From Gemmatimonadales bacterium UBA7835 (lineage in GTDB: Bacteria; Gemmatimonadota; Gemmatimonadetes; Longimicrobiales; Gaopeijiaceae), in NCBI GenBank assembly GCA_002500925.1, contig DLTN01000109.1, positions 1 through 13,525 on the forward strand: a DNA stretch of 13,525 nucleotides. The letters are read 5' to 3'. A program made the translations under genes and the position numbers. Positions 1 through 6,702 of the stretch are shown in pieces (positions within the stretch are counted from its first letter, which is position 1; every line of letters starts with the position of its first letter). Under the pieces are notes generated by a model. The model was not told the origin of the DNA. It saw nothing but the letters and a program-made list of their open reading frames with translations, and ran no database searches.

Positions 1-81
1 AGTCATCCCAACCATCAGGATGAGGCACCCGAGTGGGAGTGATACTCTGGCGAGCCGTGGCAGTCCGGTCACATGTGTCAT
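1..81 (-). CDS. 5' end of an exported protein, truncated by the window edge
   Basis: Only the first 27 codons are inside the window. The ATG at 79-81 reads MTHVTGLPRLAR, followed by a hydrophobic stretch (roughly residues 13-25, SLPLGCLILMVG). This is a classic Sec signal peptide or N-terminal membrane anchor with two arginines in its n-region. An in-frame TAG at 85-87 lies just upstream, so the start must be this ATG or the GTG at codon 4. It begins 21 bp after the DUF1552 stop on the same strand, which suggests it is the next gene of the same transcript. The ribosome-binding site is weak. No function can be assigned. In some genomes the DUF1592/DUF1552 pair is followed by an ankyrin-repeat protein, but nothing visible here tests that. 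Confidence 0.55.
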   Translation of the reverse strand, partial: MTHVTGLPRLARVSLPLGCLILMVGMT

Positions 82-102
82 CTGCTAGTCTATGATTCCC
101 TC

Positions 103-1479
103 TTAAAGAAGGAATTCTCCGGTACTATCTCCGAAGCTACGCATGTCATCATGCCCCAAGCGGTGGAGAAGCGTCAGGAAGACGTTCGCCATAGGCGTTC
201 CGTCTGGAGCCTTGTAGTGGACGCCAGTTTCGAATACGTCGTTTCCTCCCCCTAGAAGGACCAGTGGACAACGGCGGTGGTTATGTAGATTCGCGTCTCC
301 CATGGGTGATCCCCAGAGCACGACGGTGTTGTCGAGCAGAGACCCGTCTTCATCGGCTGTGGCTTTCAGGCGTTCGATAAAGTAAGCGAGTTGGCTAACC
401 CTGAACTGACAAATTTTGTTGAACTCGAGGATGTTCTCTTCTCTTCCACCGTGATGGGATGCGGGGTGAAATCCGCGGTCCGATCCGCTCTCCGGGAAGG
501 GACGATTGGAGGCATCCCGACCGGTTTTAAACGACGTCACGCGAGTGATATCTGTCTCAAACGCCAGCACCTGCAAATCGAACATCAGCTGCATGTGTTC
601 ACTAAACGAATCCGGCACGCCAGGTGGTGCTTCTGGAAGTTCCCGAGGCTCTCCACTGTTATTACGTGCTTCAATCAACTGGATTCTCCGCTCAATCTCC
701 CGGACGCTATCGAGGTATCGGTCGATTCTCTGGCGATCGAGAGCCCCAACCTCGCGCTTCAGGTAAGCGACCTCCGTCGCCACCCAGTCAAGGATACTGC
801 TATGTGTTCGACGTCTCAGTGCACGCTCTCTCTCTGTCCCACCGGCTCCAAAAAGCAGGTCAAACGCAGCTCGAGGGCTCCGTATCATAGGAAGTGGTGT
901 CGTTGGAGATGACCAGCTTATCGAGTCGGTGTATGAGCATGAGTAGTTGTAGTCACAACCTCCGCCCTTGTCGGTGGGCTCAATACAGAGTTGGAGCGAT
1001 GGGAGGACTGTGTTAGTACCAAAGCGTCGGGCGTGGATTTGATCTAGGGAGGTTCCAACCATTAGGTCGGAGCCTTGTGTCTGCTTTGGGTGTGATTGGG
1101 TTAAAAAGACTGCACTTGAACGAAAGTGGTCACCGCCGATTTCGGGGGGGGCGAACGCTTCTGCCATTCTTACGTCAGTGTTACTTACGATGGTGAGGTC
1201 ATCGATGTGGGGCTCGAGGGAAGCAAGGACGTTCCCCGGTAGAAGCTCGAAGTCGCGACCGACGGTCTCGGGAGCAAATAGATGCTGTGAGGATCCCCAT
1301 TCGTTACATCCTGCAACGCCATGGACTTCTTCAATGCATACCAGGCGCTTGGGGACACCGGCCCCGGCTCGATTTCGCCCGGCTGGGGTCATGGCGTCCA
1401 GCACAGGGAGGCCAATAGTTGCACCCATTCCTCTCAGGAAGGTCCGCCGCTCAATGCTTTTACCTGTGATGAACTGCAT
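103..1479 (-). CDS. Tat-exported DUF1552 (HxxSHH family) protein
   Basis: A 458-residue protein of the DUF1552 family, found beside planctomycete-type cytochromes and of unestablished function. Its N-terminus (MQFITGKSIERRTFLRGMGA) is the typical family start. It carries a twin-arginine-like motif, RRTFLRG at residues 11-17, followed by a hydrophobic h-region (GATIGLPVLDAM), which indicates folded export by Tat. The family signature H-x-x-S-H-H is present as HPASHH at 338-343. Near the C-terminus, LLDNTVVLWGSPMGDANLHNH (first residues 381-400) followed by CPLVLLGGG resembles the metal-binding end of DUF1501/alkaline-phosphatase-like proteins, with D395, H399 and H401 as candidate ligands; that role is inference. 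The length is normal and the protein looks intact. The gene starts 29 bp after the stop of the cytochrome gene, so the two are very likely co-transcribed, and a functional partnership (Tat partner of a Sec-exported cytochrome) is probable. A run of eight Gs at 1144-1151 lies inside the gene. Confidence 0.9.
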   Translation of the reverse strand: MQFITGKSIERRTFLRGMGATIGLPVLDAMTPAGRNRAGAGVPKRLVCIEEVHGVAGCNEWGSSQHLFAPETVGRDFELLPGNVLASLEPHIDDLTIVSNTDVRMAEAFAPPEIGGDHFRSSAVFLTQSHPKQTQGSDLMVGTSLDQIHARRFGTNTVLPSLQLCIEPTDKGGGCDYNYSCSYTDSISWSSPTTPLPMIRSPRAAFDLLFGAGGTERERALRRRTHSSILDWVATEVAYLKREVGALDRQRIDRYLDSVREIERRIQLIEARNNSGEPRELPEAPPGVPDSFSEHMQLMFDLQVLAFETDITRVTSFKTGRDASNRPFPESGSDRGFHPASHHGGREENILEFNKICQFRVSQLAYFIERLKATADEDGSLLDNTVVLWGSPMGDANLHNHRRCPLVLLGGGNDVFETGVHYKAPDGTPMANVFLTLLHRLGHDDMRSFGDSTGEFLL

Positions 1480-1508
1480 ACGGGAATCCGTCTCTTTCAG
1501 TGCTCAAT

Positions 1509-3944
1509 CTAATTGTATGCTACTTCCGTAGCTTGTTTCATGCGAAAAGCGTCGCTTAGCACGACGCCGACTATGAAGGATGAAAGTCGGTAATCATCCT
1601 TCTTCGCCTCCCTTGCGATCCTGCGCACGGTTGGCTGATCGTTGACTTCAACGCGGCGACCCAGGGCGTATGTCATGAGGTTTTCGGTGAAGTTACGTAC
1701 CAACGGAATCGGTCTCTTGAGCAGCGCATCAGCAAGTTCCGGAGCTGTAGAGATCGCTGTCCCGTCGTAGAAGGTTCCTCGAGTGTCTAGCAGCATTCGG
1801 TTTTCTCGAGTCCTCCACTTTCCGGTCACATCGAAGTGATCGAGTGCTAGGCCAATTGGGTCTATCAGGTTGTGGCAGGATGCACACGTTGGATTCGAAC
1901 GATGAACTCGCATCCGCTCACTGGTCGTGAGGACCCGGGCACCCTCTGTGTTACTTGTCTCTTCCAGGTCTGGAATACCGGGTGGAGGTGGAGGAGGAGG
2001 TACTCCTAAGAGGACCTCCATAACCCACTTTCCCCTGAGAACGGGTGACGTGCGGTTGGCCAGTGACGTCTGAGCGAGCACGCTCCCGTGCCCGAGAAGT
2101 CCCCTTCGGTTTCCCTCGGGGTAGTTCACCCGGAGAAATTCTTCACCAGTCACCCCTTTGAATCCGTAATGGTCTGCTAGTCGTTCGTTGACGAAGGTGT
2201 AATCAGCTTCGAGAAGCTCAAGCAGGCTGCGGTCCTCGCTAACGAGGTTGTTGAAAAACAGCTCGGTCTCCCGTCGCATGTCTTCAGACAGTTGCTGGCT
2301 ATAGTTGGGGAACCAGAAAGCATCGGGCTGGACCTGCTCGAGATCCTGCAGCCTGAGCCAAAGATGAGCGAATCGTGTCGAGAGTGACTCAGATCTCGGG
2401 TCAGCGAGCATGCGCAGTGTTTCACCTTCCAAGAAATCCGGGTCAGACAGTCGGTTCTCACGTGCCGCGGAGAGAAGGCGATCGTCTGGCCCTACACCCC
2501 AGATGAAGAAGGAAAGACGAGACGCGAGGTCAATATCATCGACTGGAAAGATCTCACCAGCTTCAATTCCACGGGGCTCAGACTCTATCCGAAAGAGGAA
2601 ATAAGGGCTTACGAGCATAGCTTCGATCGCGGTGCGTATGCCGAGCTCAAAGCCCCCTTCGGATGTTCCTTGGTCGTAGAAGTTTAGTAGCGCTTCTATG
2701 TCTCGATCCTCAAGTGCGCGCCGATAAGCTTGGCTGGCGAGGCGGCCTATAATCCTCTCAGCACATGGGCGCTCCTCTTCCTGAGAGGTTGGACGGCAGG
2801 AGAAGATTCTACTACGGCTCGGTGTTTCCGAGATTCCAGTAGATTCGTGAGGCCCCTCGATCGTTAGGTGCATCACGTGGGGTAGGGAGGTCGTACCGTA
2901 GCTCGCTTCTGTCCCGGATAGCGACCAGTCGTTAGGCCGGATCAAGTCCTCATAAGGGCCGTCATTCTGACGCACAAAGGCGGCGACGACTCGCCTTTGT
3001 CCCGCTCTAACAAAGACAGAGTCGGTTCGCATGGGGTACCCAAGACGTCCTTGGAAGTCTATTAGGCGTCCCGTACTTGCTGAGTAGCGAAGGAGTGCGA
3101 CTTGCTCACCATCGACCGAGACGTCTATGTCGTGGAAACGCTCTCCCCATCCTGACATGAAGCCGAGGCTAAAGATGTATTTTCCGTCTGCAGGGAAGGT
3201 GTGCAGCTCGCTCACTCCTCCTCGTGTTCCATACGGGGCACCCTCCACTGTTTCCCATTCATGCTGAGAAACTGAGGGGTCGTTCGAGTACGTATGTGAG
3301 GCTGTCGGTGCGTCAGATTGTCCTACAGCTTGACGCGCTACGTCGGACGCGGCAGAGAGATAGGCGTCCATCAGCGTCGCAGAAAGCACCTGCACATCTG
3401 CGACGTTGTCAAAACTCGCACTGATCTGGTCTTCTGGTAGCCAGCGAGATGCGTCAACTTGGAGGTCAAAAAGCTGAGCTACAACCCGCTCATATTCTGC
3501 ACGATTCACCCGCTGGAATGGGCGATTCCCAGGGGCTGGCCGACTTTTAGCGGCTTCGTCGACAACTTCCTCCAACGTTTCGACCAGTGTGATTAGGCTA
3601 TCCCCTTCTGGACGTCGAGCTCCTGGAGGTGGCATCATCCCGGCCCGGAGCTTTCTTATCATTCGCTCTGATACGTCAGCTTTTGTAGCGGCGTTTTCAA
3701 CGGAGAAGTTCTCGAGTGAAAGGTCTCCCCTGAGTCGTCGATCGTTGTGGCAGCGCACGCAGTACTCTTGAACCACTCCGGTCATGGAGGAAGCTGGTGC
3801 AGAACTTTTGTCCGTTGCTGAGGTCGAAAGCGAGGAATTAAGAGCAGCTTGTTGATGTGCGTGCGTCAGTGGCGGGACGATCCTATGCCTATCGCCGCCC
3901 GCTAGTAATGCGCTCACAATTGCCATCGTTACAACGTATTTCAT
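1509..3944 (-). CDS. Planctomycete-type di-haem cytochrome with DUF1587/1595/1592/1588/1585 domains
   Basis: An 811-residue secreted protein with the full planctomycete-type architecture. Visible in order: a short Sec signal (residues 1-17); a cytochrome c-like module with haem motif CVRCH (62-66) and a possible axial-Met loop MMPPPG (103-108); DUF1587 (about 143-205, starting FQRVNRAEYERVV); a beta-rich, carbohydrate-binding-like spacer (about 240-365); DUF1595 (about 394-456); DUF1592 (about 466-594, DLASRLSFFIWG); DUF1588 (about 613-712, NRRGLLGHGSVLAQTS) with a second haem motif CASCH (687-691); and DUF1585 (about 722-800, TENLMTYALGRRVE). Seven prolines at 649-655 are typical of DUF1588. 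Two covalently bound haems imply periplasmic or surface electron transfer and Sec export, with cytochrome c maturation. The substrate is unknown; a redox or polymer-degradation role has been supposed for relatives. The ATG at 3942-3944 is supported by the signal peptide, though its Shine-Dalgarno is weak. It sits between the serine hydrolase gene (79 bp upstream) and DUF1552 (29 bp downstream). Confidence 0.93.
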   Translation of the reverse strand: MKYVVTMAIVSALLAGGDRHRIVPPLTHAHQQAALNSSLSTSATDKSSAPASSMTGVVQEYCVRCHNDRRLRGDLSLENFSVENAATKADVSERMIRKLRAGMMPPPGARRPEGDSLITLVETLEEVVDEAAKSRPAPGNRPFQRVNRAEYERVVAQLFDLQVDASRWLPEDQISASFDNVADVQVLSATLMDAYLSAASDVARQAVGQSDAPTASHTYSNDPSVSQHEWETVEGAPYGTRGGVSELHTFPADGKYIFSLGFMSGWGERFHDIDVSVDGEQVALLRYSASTGRLIDFQGRLGYPMRTDSVFVRAGQRRVVAAFVRQNDGPYEDLIRPNDWSLSGTEASYGTTSLPHVMHLTIEGPHESTGISETPSRSRIFSCRPTSQEEERPCAERIIGRLASQAYRRALEDRDIEALLNFYDQGTSEGGFELGIRTAIEAMLVSPYFLFRIESEPRGIEAGEIFPVDDIDLASRLSFFIWGVGPDDRLLSAARENRLSDPDFLEGETLRMLADPRSESLSTRFAHLWLRLQDLEQVQPDAFWFPNYSQQLSEDMRRETELFFNNLVSEDRSLLELLEADYTFVNERLADHYGFKGVTGEEFLRVNYPEGNRRGLLGHGSVLAQTSLANRTSPVLRGKWVMEVLLGVPPPPPPPGIPDLEETSNTEGARVLTTSERMRVHRSNPTCASCHNLIDPIGLALDHFDVTGKWRTRENRMLLDTRGTFYDGTAISTAPELADALLKRPIPLVRNFTENLMTYALGRRVEVNDQPTVRRIAREAKKDDYRLSSFIVGVVLSDAFRMKQATEVAYN

Positions 3945-4023
3945 CTCGAATCGATCTCTGTTTCCCCGATTTTCTGCGTAGCGAGGAATAAGCTTAGTTA
4001 TAGCACCTCGAAAGGCTCTAGCC

Positions 4024-5163
4024 TCATGATGTGGATGCTATGATGTAGTCTAGCCACAGCTCATGCGGTCCTGTCCCGGATTGATTGCCGGTGAAGACGG
4101 CAACGAGTTGGAGCTCAGGATAAACGAATATGTGCTGTCCGCCCAAACCAGCAGCTCGAAAAAAATTCAGATTGGTGATTTCGGTATCTGTTACGGCCAA
4201 CCACCACTGGTAACCATAGAAGCCACCTGGGGCTTGAGTTTTGGTTGACTCATCTACCCAATCTCCGGGCACTATTGTGCGCTCCTGCCACAGGCCACGA
4301 TTTAGGTAAAGAACCCCGAATTTGGTCATGTCTCTGGGGCGTAGTTGTAGGCCACCACCGGCTGACTCGAGATTGCCCTGGTAGAACGGCAACCAGTTGG
4401 ATCGTTCTATGCCCAAAGGATTGAAGAGGGACCTGGCCATATAGTCTGCGTAGCTCTCCCCGGTTGCTCGAGCCACTATCTCTCCGAGAAGAGAACTAAC
4501 TCCGGTGCTGTAGGTGAAAACTTCTCCTGGAGTGTGCATGGATCTCCGACTCAGGACGAACTCAATTGGGTCAGAAGCCTCCATCATCTGCCGGTGGGAG
4601 TTGGAGCCGTCGGCATATGAAGCGCTGCTTTCGTCCCACTCTAGGCCGGTGGTCATTGAGAGTAGGTGTCTAATCTTGAGGTCTTCAGCAGGTCCATCTA
4701 TCACGTGACGATACTCAGGAAAAAAATCCATTACGGGTTGATCGACGCTCTCGATGCCCCCCGATTCGATAGCCATCCCGACTGCTGCAGACAGAATAGA
4801 CTTAGAAACTGAGAACACGTCGTGGAGTGTATCACGGTCAAATTCTCGGTAGACGTTGTCCGAGAGCATTACGCCAGGAAAATACTCTTCTAGGACCAAC
4901 TGACCGCGTCGGTAAACGAGTACGGAGTGGATGTTAGGCCACTGCCCGTCCCGGATTTCATTTACCATTGCGGCCAACGGTGCCTCGTCCATGCCAACGG
5001 ACTTTGGGTGACTACCTCCGAGTCCATCACTGAGGTCATCTGGGACCGCGTAATCGGAGCCAAAGGGCTCACCGGTGATCGGTCCATCACTGCATGCTGC
5101 AATAAATAATGCGGATGCAACAACGGCGGAAACCCAGAACCATCTGGGCATATCACGTGTCAT
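4024..5163 (-). CDS. Lipoprotein serine hydrolase, beta-lactamase (class C/DD-peptidase) fold
   Basis: A penicillin-binding/beta-lactamase-superfamily hydrolase predicted to be anchored in the envelope as a lipoprotein. The ATG at 5161-5163 is chosen; a GTG five codons upstream (5176-5178) is in frame but has no better ribosome site. In 384-residue numbering from that GTG, the signal peptide PRWFWVSAVVASALFIAAC ends in lipobox IAAC (Cys29) followed by Ser. The catalytic SxxK motif is SVSK (123-126). The second motif is YST (223-225) in place of the common YSN. The third-motif region is GLGGQHIF (344-351), within a stretch typical of esterase/6-aminohexanoate-dimer-hydrolase-like members (GYQWWL upstream, VAVFTGNQ downstream). 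The likely chemistry is Ser-nucleophile hydrolysis of an ester, amide or D-amino-acid-linked substrate; nothing points to antibiotic resistance. It is first in the minus-strand series leading to the cytochrome pair, 79 bp away, so co-transcription is plausible but not certain. Confidence 0.88.
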   Translation of the reverse strand: MTRDMPRWFWVSAVVASALFIAACSDGPITGEPFGSDYAVPDDLSDGLGGSHPKSVGMDEAPLAAMVNEIRDGQWPNIHSVLVYRRGQLVLEEYFPGVMLSDNVYREFDRDTLHDVFSVSKSILSAAVGMAIESGGIESVDQPVMDFFPEYRHVIDGPAEDLKIRHLLSMTTGLEWDESSASYADGSNSHRQMMEASDPIEFVLSRRSMHTPGEVFTYSTGVSSLLGEIVARATGESYADYMARSLFNPLGIERSNWLPFYQGNLESAGGGLQLRPRDMTKFGVLYLNRGLWQERTIVPGDWVDESTKTQAPGGFYGYQWWLAVTDTEITNLNFFRAAGLGGQHIFVYPELQLVAVFTGNQSGTGPHELWLDYIIASTS

Positions 5164-5230
5164 CTTCGCTTTTCTCACACTAAGATATGCCCCCTAAGCC
5201 TTGGCCTTGGTGTTGCTCTGGCGTGCATCG

Positions 5231-5244
5231 TATCTCGTTAGATA
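5231..5244. repeat. Short inverted repeat in the divergent promoter region
   Basis: TATCT-CGTT-AGATA forms a perfect 5-bp inverted repeat with a 4-nt centre, lying 33 bp before the aminotransferase start and about 68 bp from the serine hydrolase start. It overlaps the weak candidate -10 box of the plus strand. It could be a small operator, but arms this short occur by chance. Confidence 0.25.
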
Positions 5245-5267
5245 AGCCGTAGGCTGACCCTAAAGCT

Positions 5268-5272
5268 AGGAG
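5268..5272 (+). promoter_or_regulatory. Ribosome-binding site fixing the GTG start of the aminotransferase gene
   Basis: AGGAG is followed by a 5-nt spacer and then GTG at 5278. This supports the GTG as the true start, which places the twin-arginine pair at residues 9-10, a normal position for a Tat signal. Confidence 0.65.
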
Positions 5273-5277
5273 TTGAG

Positions 5278-6588
5278 GTGCCTCAACCGGAAGAACTCGC
5301 TCGGCGGACCTTTATCACTCGTGCGTTAACGGCGGGAGCGGTGATCCCGCTAGGGTCGTTTACTTCACTTTTGAGTGAGGCAAGCCAGCCTCTGAAGTCA
5401 TTCAAGCCAGAGGATTGGGTGAAGGATGCTCGAGAGCAGCTTCCTGCTACGGGGCAGAGCACGTATTTCCAGACTGGTGGTGTGGGCCTGACGCCAACGC
5501 ACGTCTTGGATGAGGTCTCAGACCGTCTTCATTTCCAGAATCAAGGGCCTGCTGATCCCAGGTATTCCCCAGAAATGGCCTCGATCGAGCCAACTTTGAG
5601 GACCTATTTAGCAGAACAATTCAGAGTGCCTAAGGGTGGAGTTGCCCTCACGCATAGCACATCAGAAGGGATTAGTATCACTGCCTGGTCGCGAAATTGG
5701 CGAGAGGGCGACGAGGTAGTGATTAGCAACCAAGAGCATCCCGCGAACGTTGTTCCTTGGTTTGTCCTGCGAGATCGTTACGGTATCGTGATTCGCGAGA
5801 TCGATCTGGATTCGGGGACCGATTTGATCGGAGAGGTCAACTCCGTACTTTCGTCGAGGACTCGCATGGTGAGCCTAAGTCACGTGAGTAGGAACAACGG
5901 TCGGAGACTTAGAACGGCCGACTGCGCTGAACTGGCCAGTCTTCTAGAAGCCAATGGTACCATGTTTCACCTTGATGGAGCGCAGGGCCCGGGCTGTGTT
6001 CCGATGGATTTTCAGGCTTTGGGTTGTGATGCGTACAGCACGTGTGGGCACAAGTGGCTCTGTGGGCCCAAGGGGACTGGCGCTCTTTTTGTGAAGCCAG
6101 ATCGCTTGGATGAATTGCAGCTTTCTTGGGCTGGATCACATAGCCACGAGGACCTCGACTACGCGGGTGCGTATACACTGCTTCCGACTGCGGCTCGATA
6201 TGAGTTTGGCACGAGAGCTCTCGCGGACTTTGCAGGGTTTCAATCCGCCGTCGAATGGATGGAGGGCCTAGGATGGGACCGTGTGCTAGGACGGGTCCAG
6301 GGTCTAGTTCAGCACGCTGTAGACAGGGTAAGGGAGCAGGGGCCAGCAGGATTAAGCCTCGCGTCACCCAGCTCGGGAGCTGATCGCTCTGGCGTCTTTG
6401 TAATCCGTCTTCCCTCAAGGTGTGATGCAACTGACGTATACAATTATTTAGCGTCAGAACAGCAGATATTAACGTCTCCCGTCCGACGAGAGGGCGACCT
6501 TAGGCTGGCTATCCACTTCTTCAATACCGAAGACGAGATAGATCATGCGCTAGATGCCGTCGTGTCAGCGTGTACATCGAACAGGTGA
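5278..6588 (+). CDS. Tat-exported class V aminotransferase-fold PLP enzyme (isopenicillin N epimerase-like)
   Basis: A 436-residue fold-type I PLP enzyme of the class V aminotransferase/cysteine desulfurase group, closest in look to the isopenicillin N epimerase-like branch. The N-terminus is an apparent Tat signal: ARRTFITRALTAG (8-20), then AVIPLGSFTSLL, with a likely cleavage or linker around 33-40. The catalytic domain follows: N-terminal segment STYFQTGGVGLTP (61-73), cofactor-phosphate loop THSTSEGI (125-132), QEHPANVVPW (152-161), SHVSRNNG (201-208), PLP-pyridine Asp in HLDGAQ (D233), and Schiff-base Lys in STCGHKW (K259) followed by GPKGTGAL. Active-site elements appear complete, so it should be catalytic: racemase/epimerase, lyase, desulfurase or transaminase. 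Tat export of a PLP enzyme is uncommon but logical, because Tat moves folded, cofactor-loaded proteins. It heads the plus-strand series; the next gene follows after 114 bp. It is not evidence for beta-lactam synthesis, as no partner synthase genes are present. Confidence 0.88.
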   Translation: MPQPEELARRTFITRALTAGAVIPLGSFTSLLSEASQPLKSFKPEDWVKDAREQLPATGQSTYFQTGGVGLTPTHVLDEVSDRLHFQNQGPADPRYSPEMASIEPTLRTYLAEQFRVPKGGVALTHSTSEGISITAWSRNWREGDEVVISNQEHPANVVPWFVLRDRYGIVIREIDLDSGTDLIGEVNSVLSSRTRMVSLSHVSRNNGRRLRTADCAELASLLEANGTMFHLDGAQGPGCVPMDFQALGCDAYSTCGHKWLCGPKGTGALFVKPDRLDELQLSWAGSHSHEDLDYAGAYTLLPTAARYEFGTRALADFAGFQSAVEWMEGLGWDRVLGRVQGLVQHAVDRVREQGPAGLSLASPSSGADRSGVFVIRLPSRCDATDVYNYLASEQQILTSPVRREGDLRLAIHFFNTEDEIDHALDAVVSACTSNR

Positions 6589-6702
6589 GGCCACCCAGTC
6601 TCATTTGGTGAAGGTACTCTTCGGGCGGATGGACGGATCGGGACAATAGGCGTAGGTATGATACTCCCAGATAATGCACAAAGAACTGACGGCACTAGGA
6701 CC

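Larger units (their letters stand above)
5164..5277. promoter_or_regulatory. Divergent intergenic region, likely promoters both ways
   Basis: About 115 bp separate the divergently transcribed serine hydrolase (minus) and aminotransferase (plus) genes, so promoters for both directions should lie here. For the plus strand a weak candidate is TTGGTG (5207-5212), 18 bp, then TATCTC (5231-5236); neither box is close to the sigma-70 consensus. On the minus strand a TATCTT-like box near 5184-5189 lacks a recognisable partner. The region also holds the short inverted repeat listed separately. Its regulatory role is inferred from gene orientation; exact sites cannot be assigned. Confidence 0.4.

Noticed and set aside
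391..912. Plus-strand open frame of 173 codons
   Set aside because: It lies entirely opposite the DUF1552 gene, has no recognisable domain and no ribosome site; it is a shadow of the real gene.
1978..1998. Poly-proline-coding low-complexity stretch in the cytochrome gene
   Set aside because: Seven prolines after LLGV are a usual feature of DUF1588 domains, not a local oddity.
3982..4010. Possible hairpin (CGAGG...CCTCG) between the serine hydrolase and the cytochrome gene
   Set aside because: The stem is only 5 bp with a 19-nt interior and no T-run follows on the minus strand, so it is not a convincing terminator.
5909..6430. Minus-strand open frame of 173 codons
   Set aside because: It overlaps the conserved PLP enzyme catalytic domain on the other strand, and its product is low-complexity and unrecognisable.
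5278..6588. Reading the gene as isopenicillin N epimerase of a beta-lactam biosynthetic cluster
   Set aside because: Only fold-level resemblance; no NRPS, isopenicillin N synthase or expandase genes are present, and the protein appears exported.
6658..6702. Upstream ATG as start of the amidohydrolase
   Set aside because: It adds 15 polar residues before a complete lipoprotein signal; the ATG at 6703 gives the normal arrangement, though the Shine-Dalgarno evidence is not decisive.
6589..6702. Separate promoter or terminator between the PLP enzyme and amidohydrolase genes
   Set aside because: I see no consensus -35/-10 pair and no stem followed by Ts in these 114 bp, so neither is claimed.
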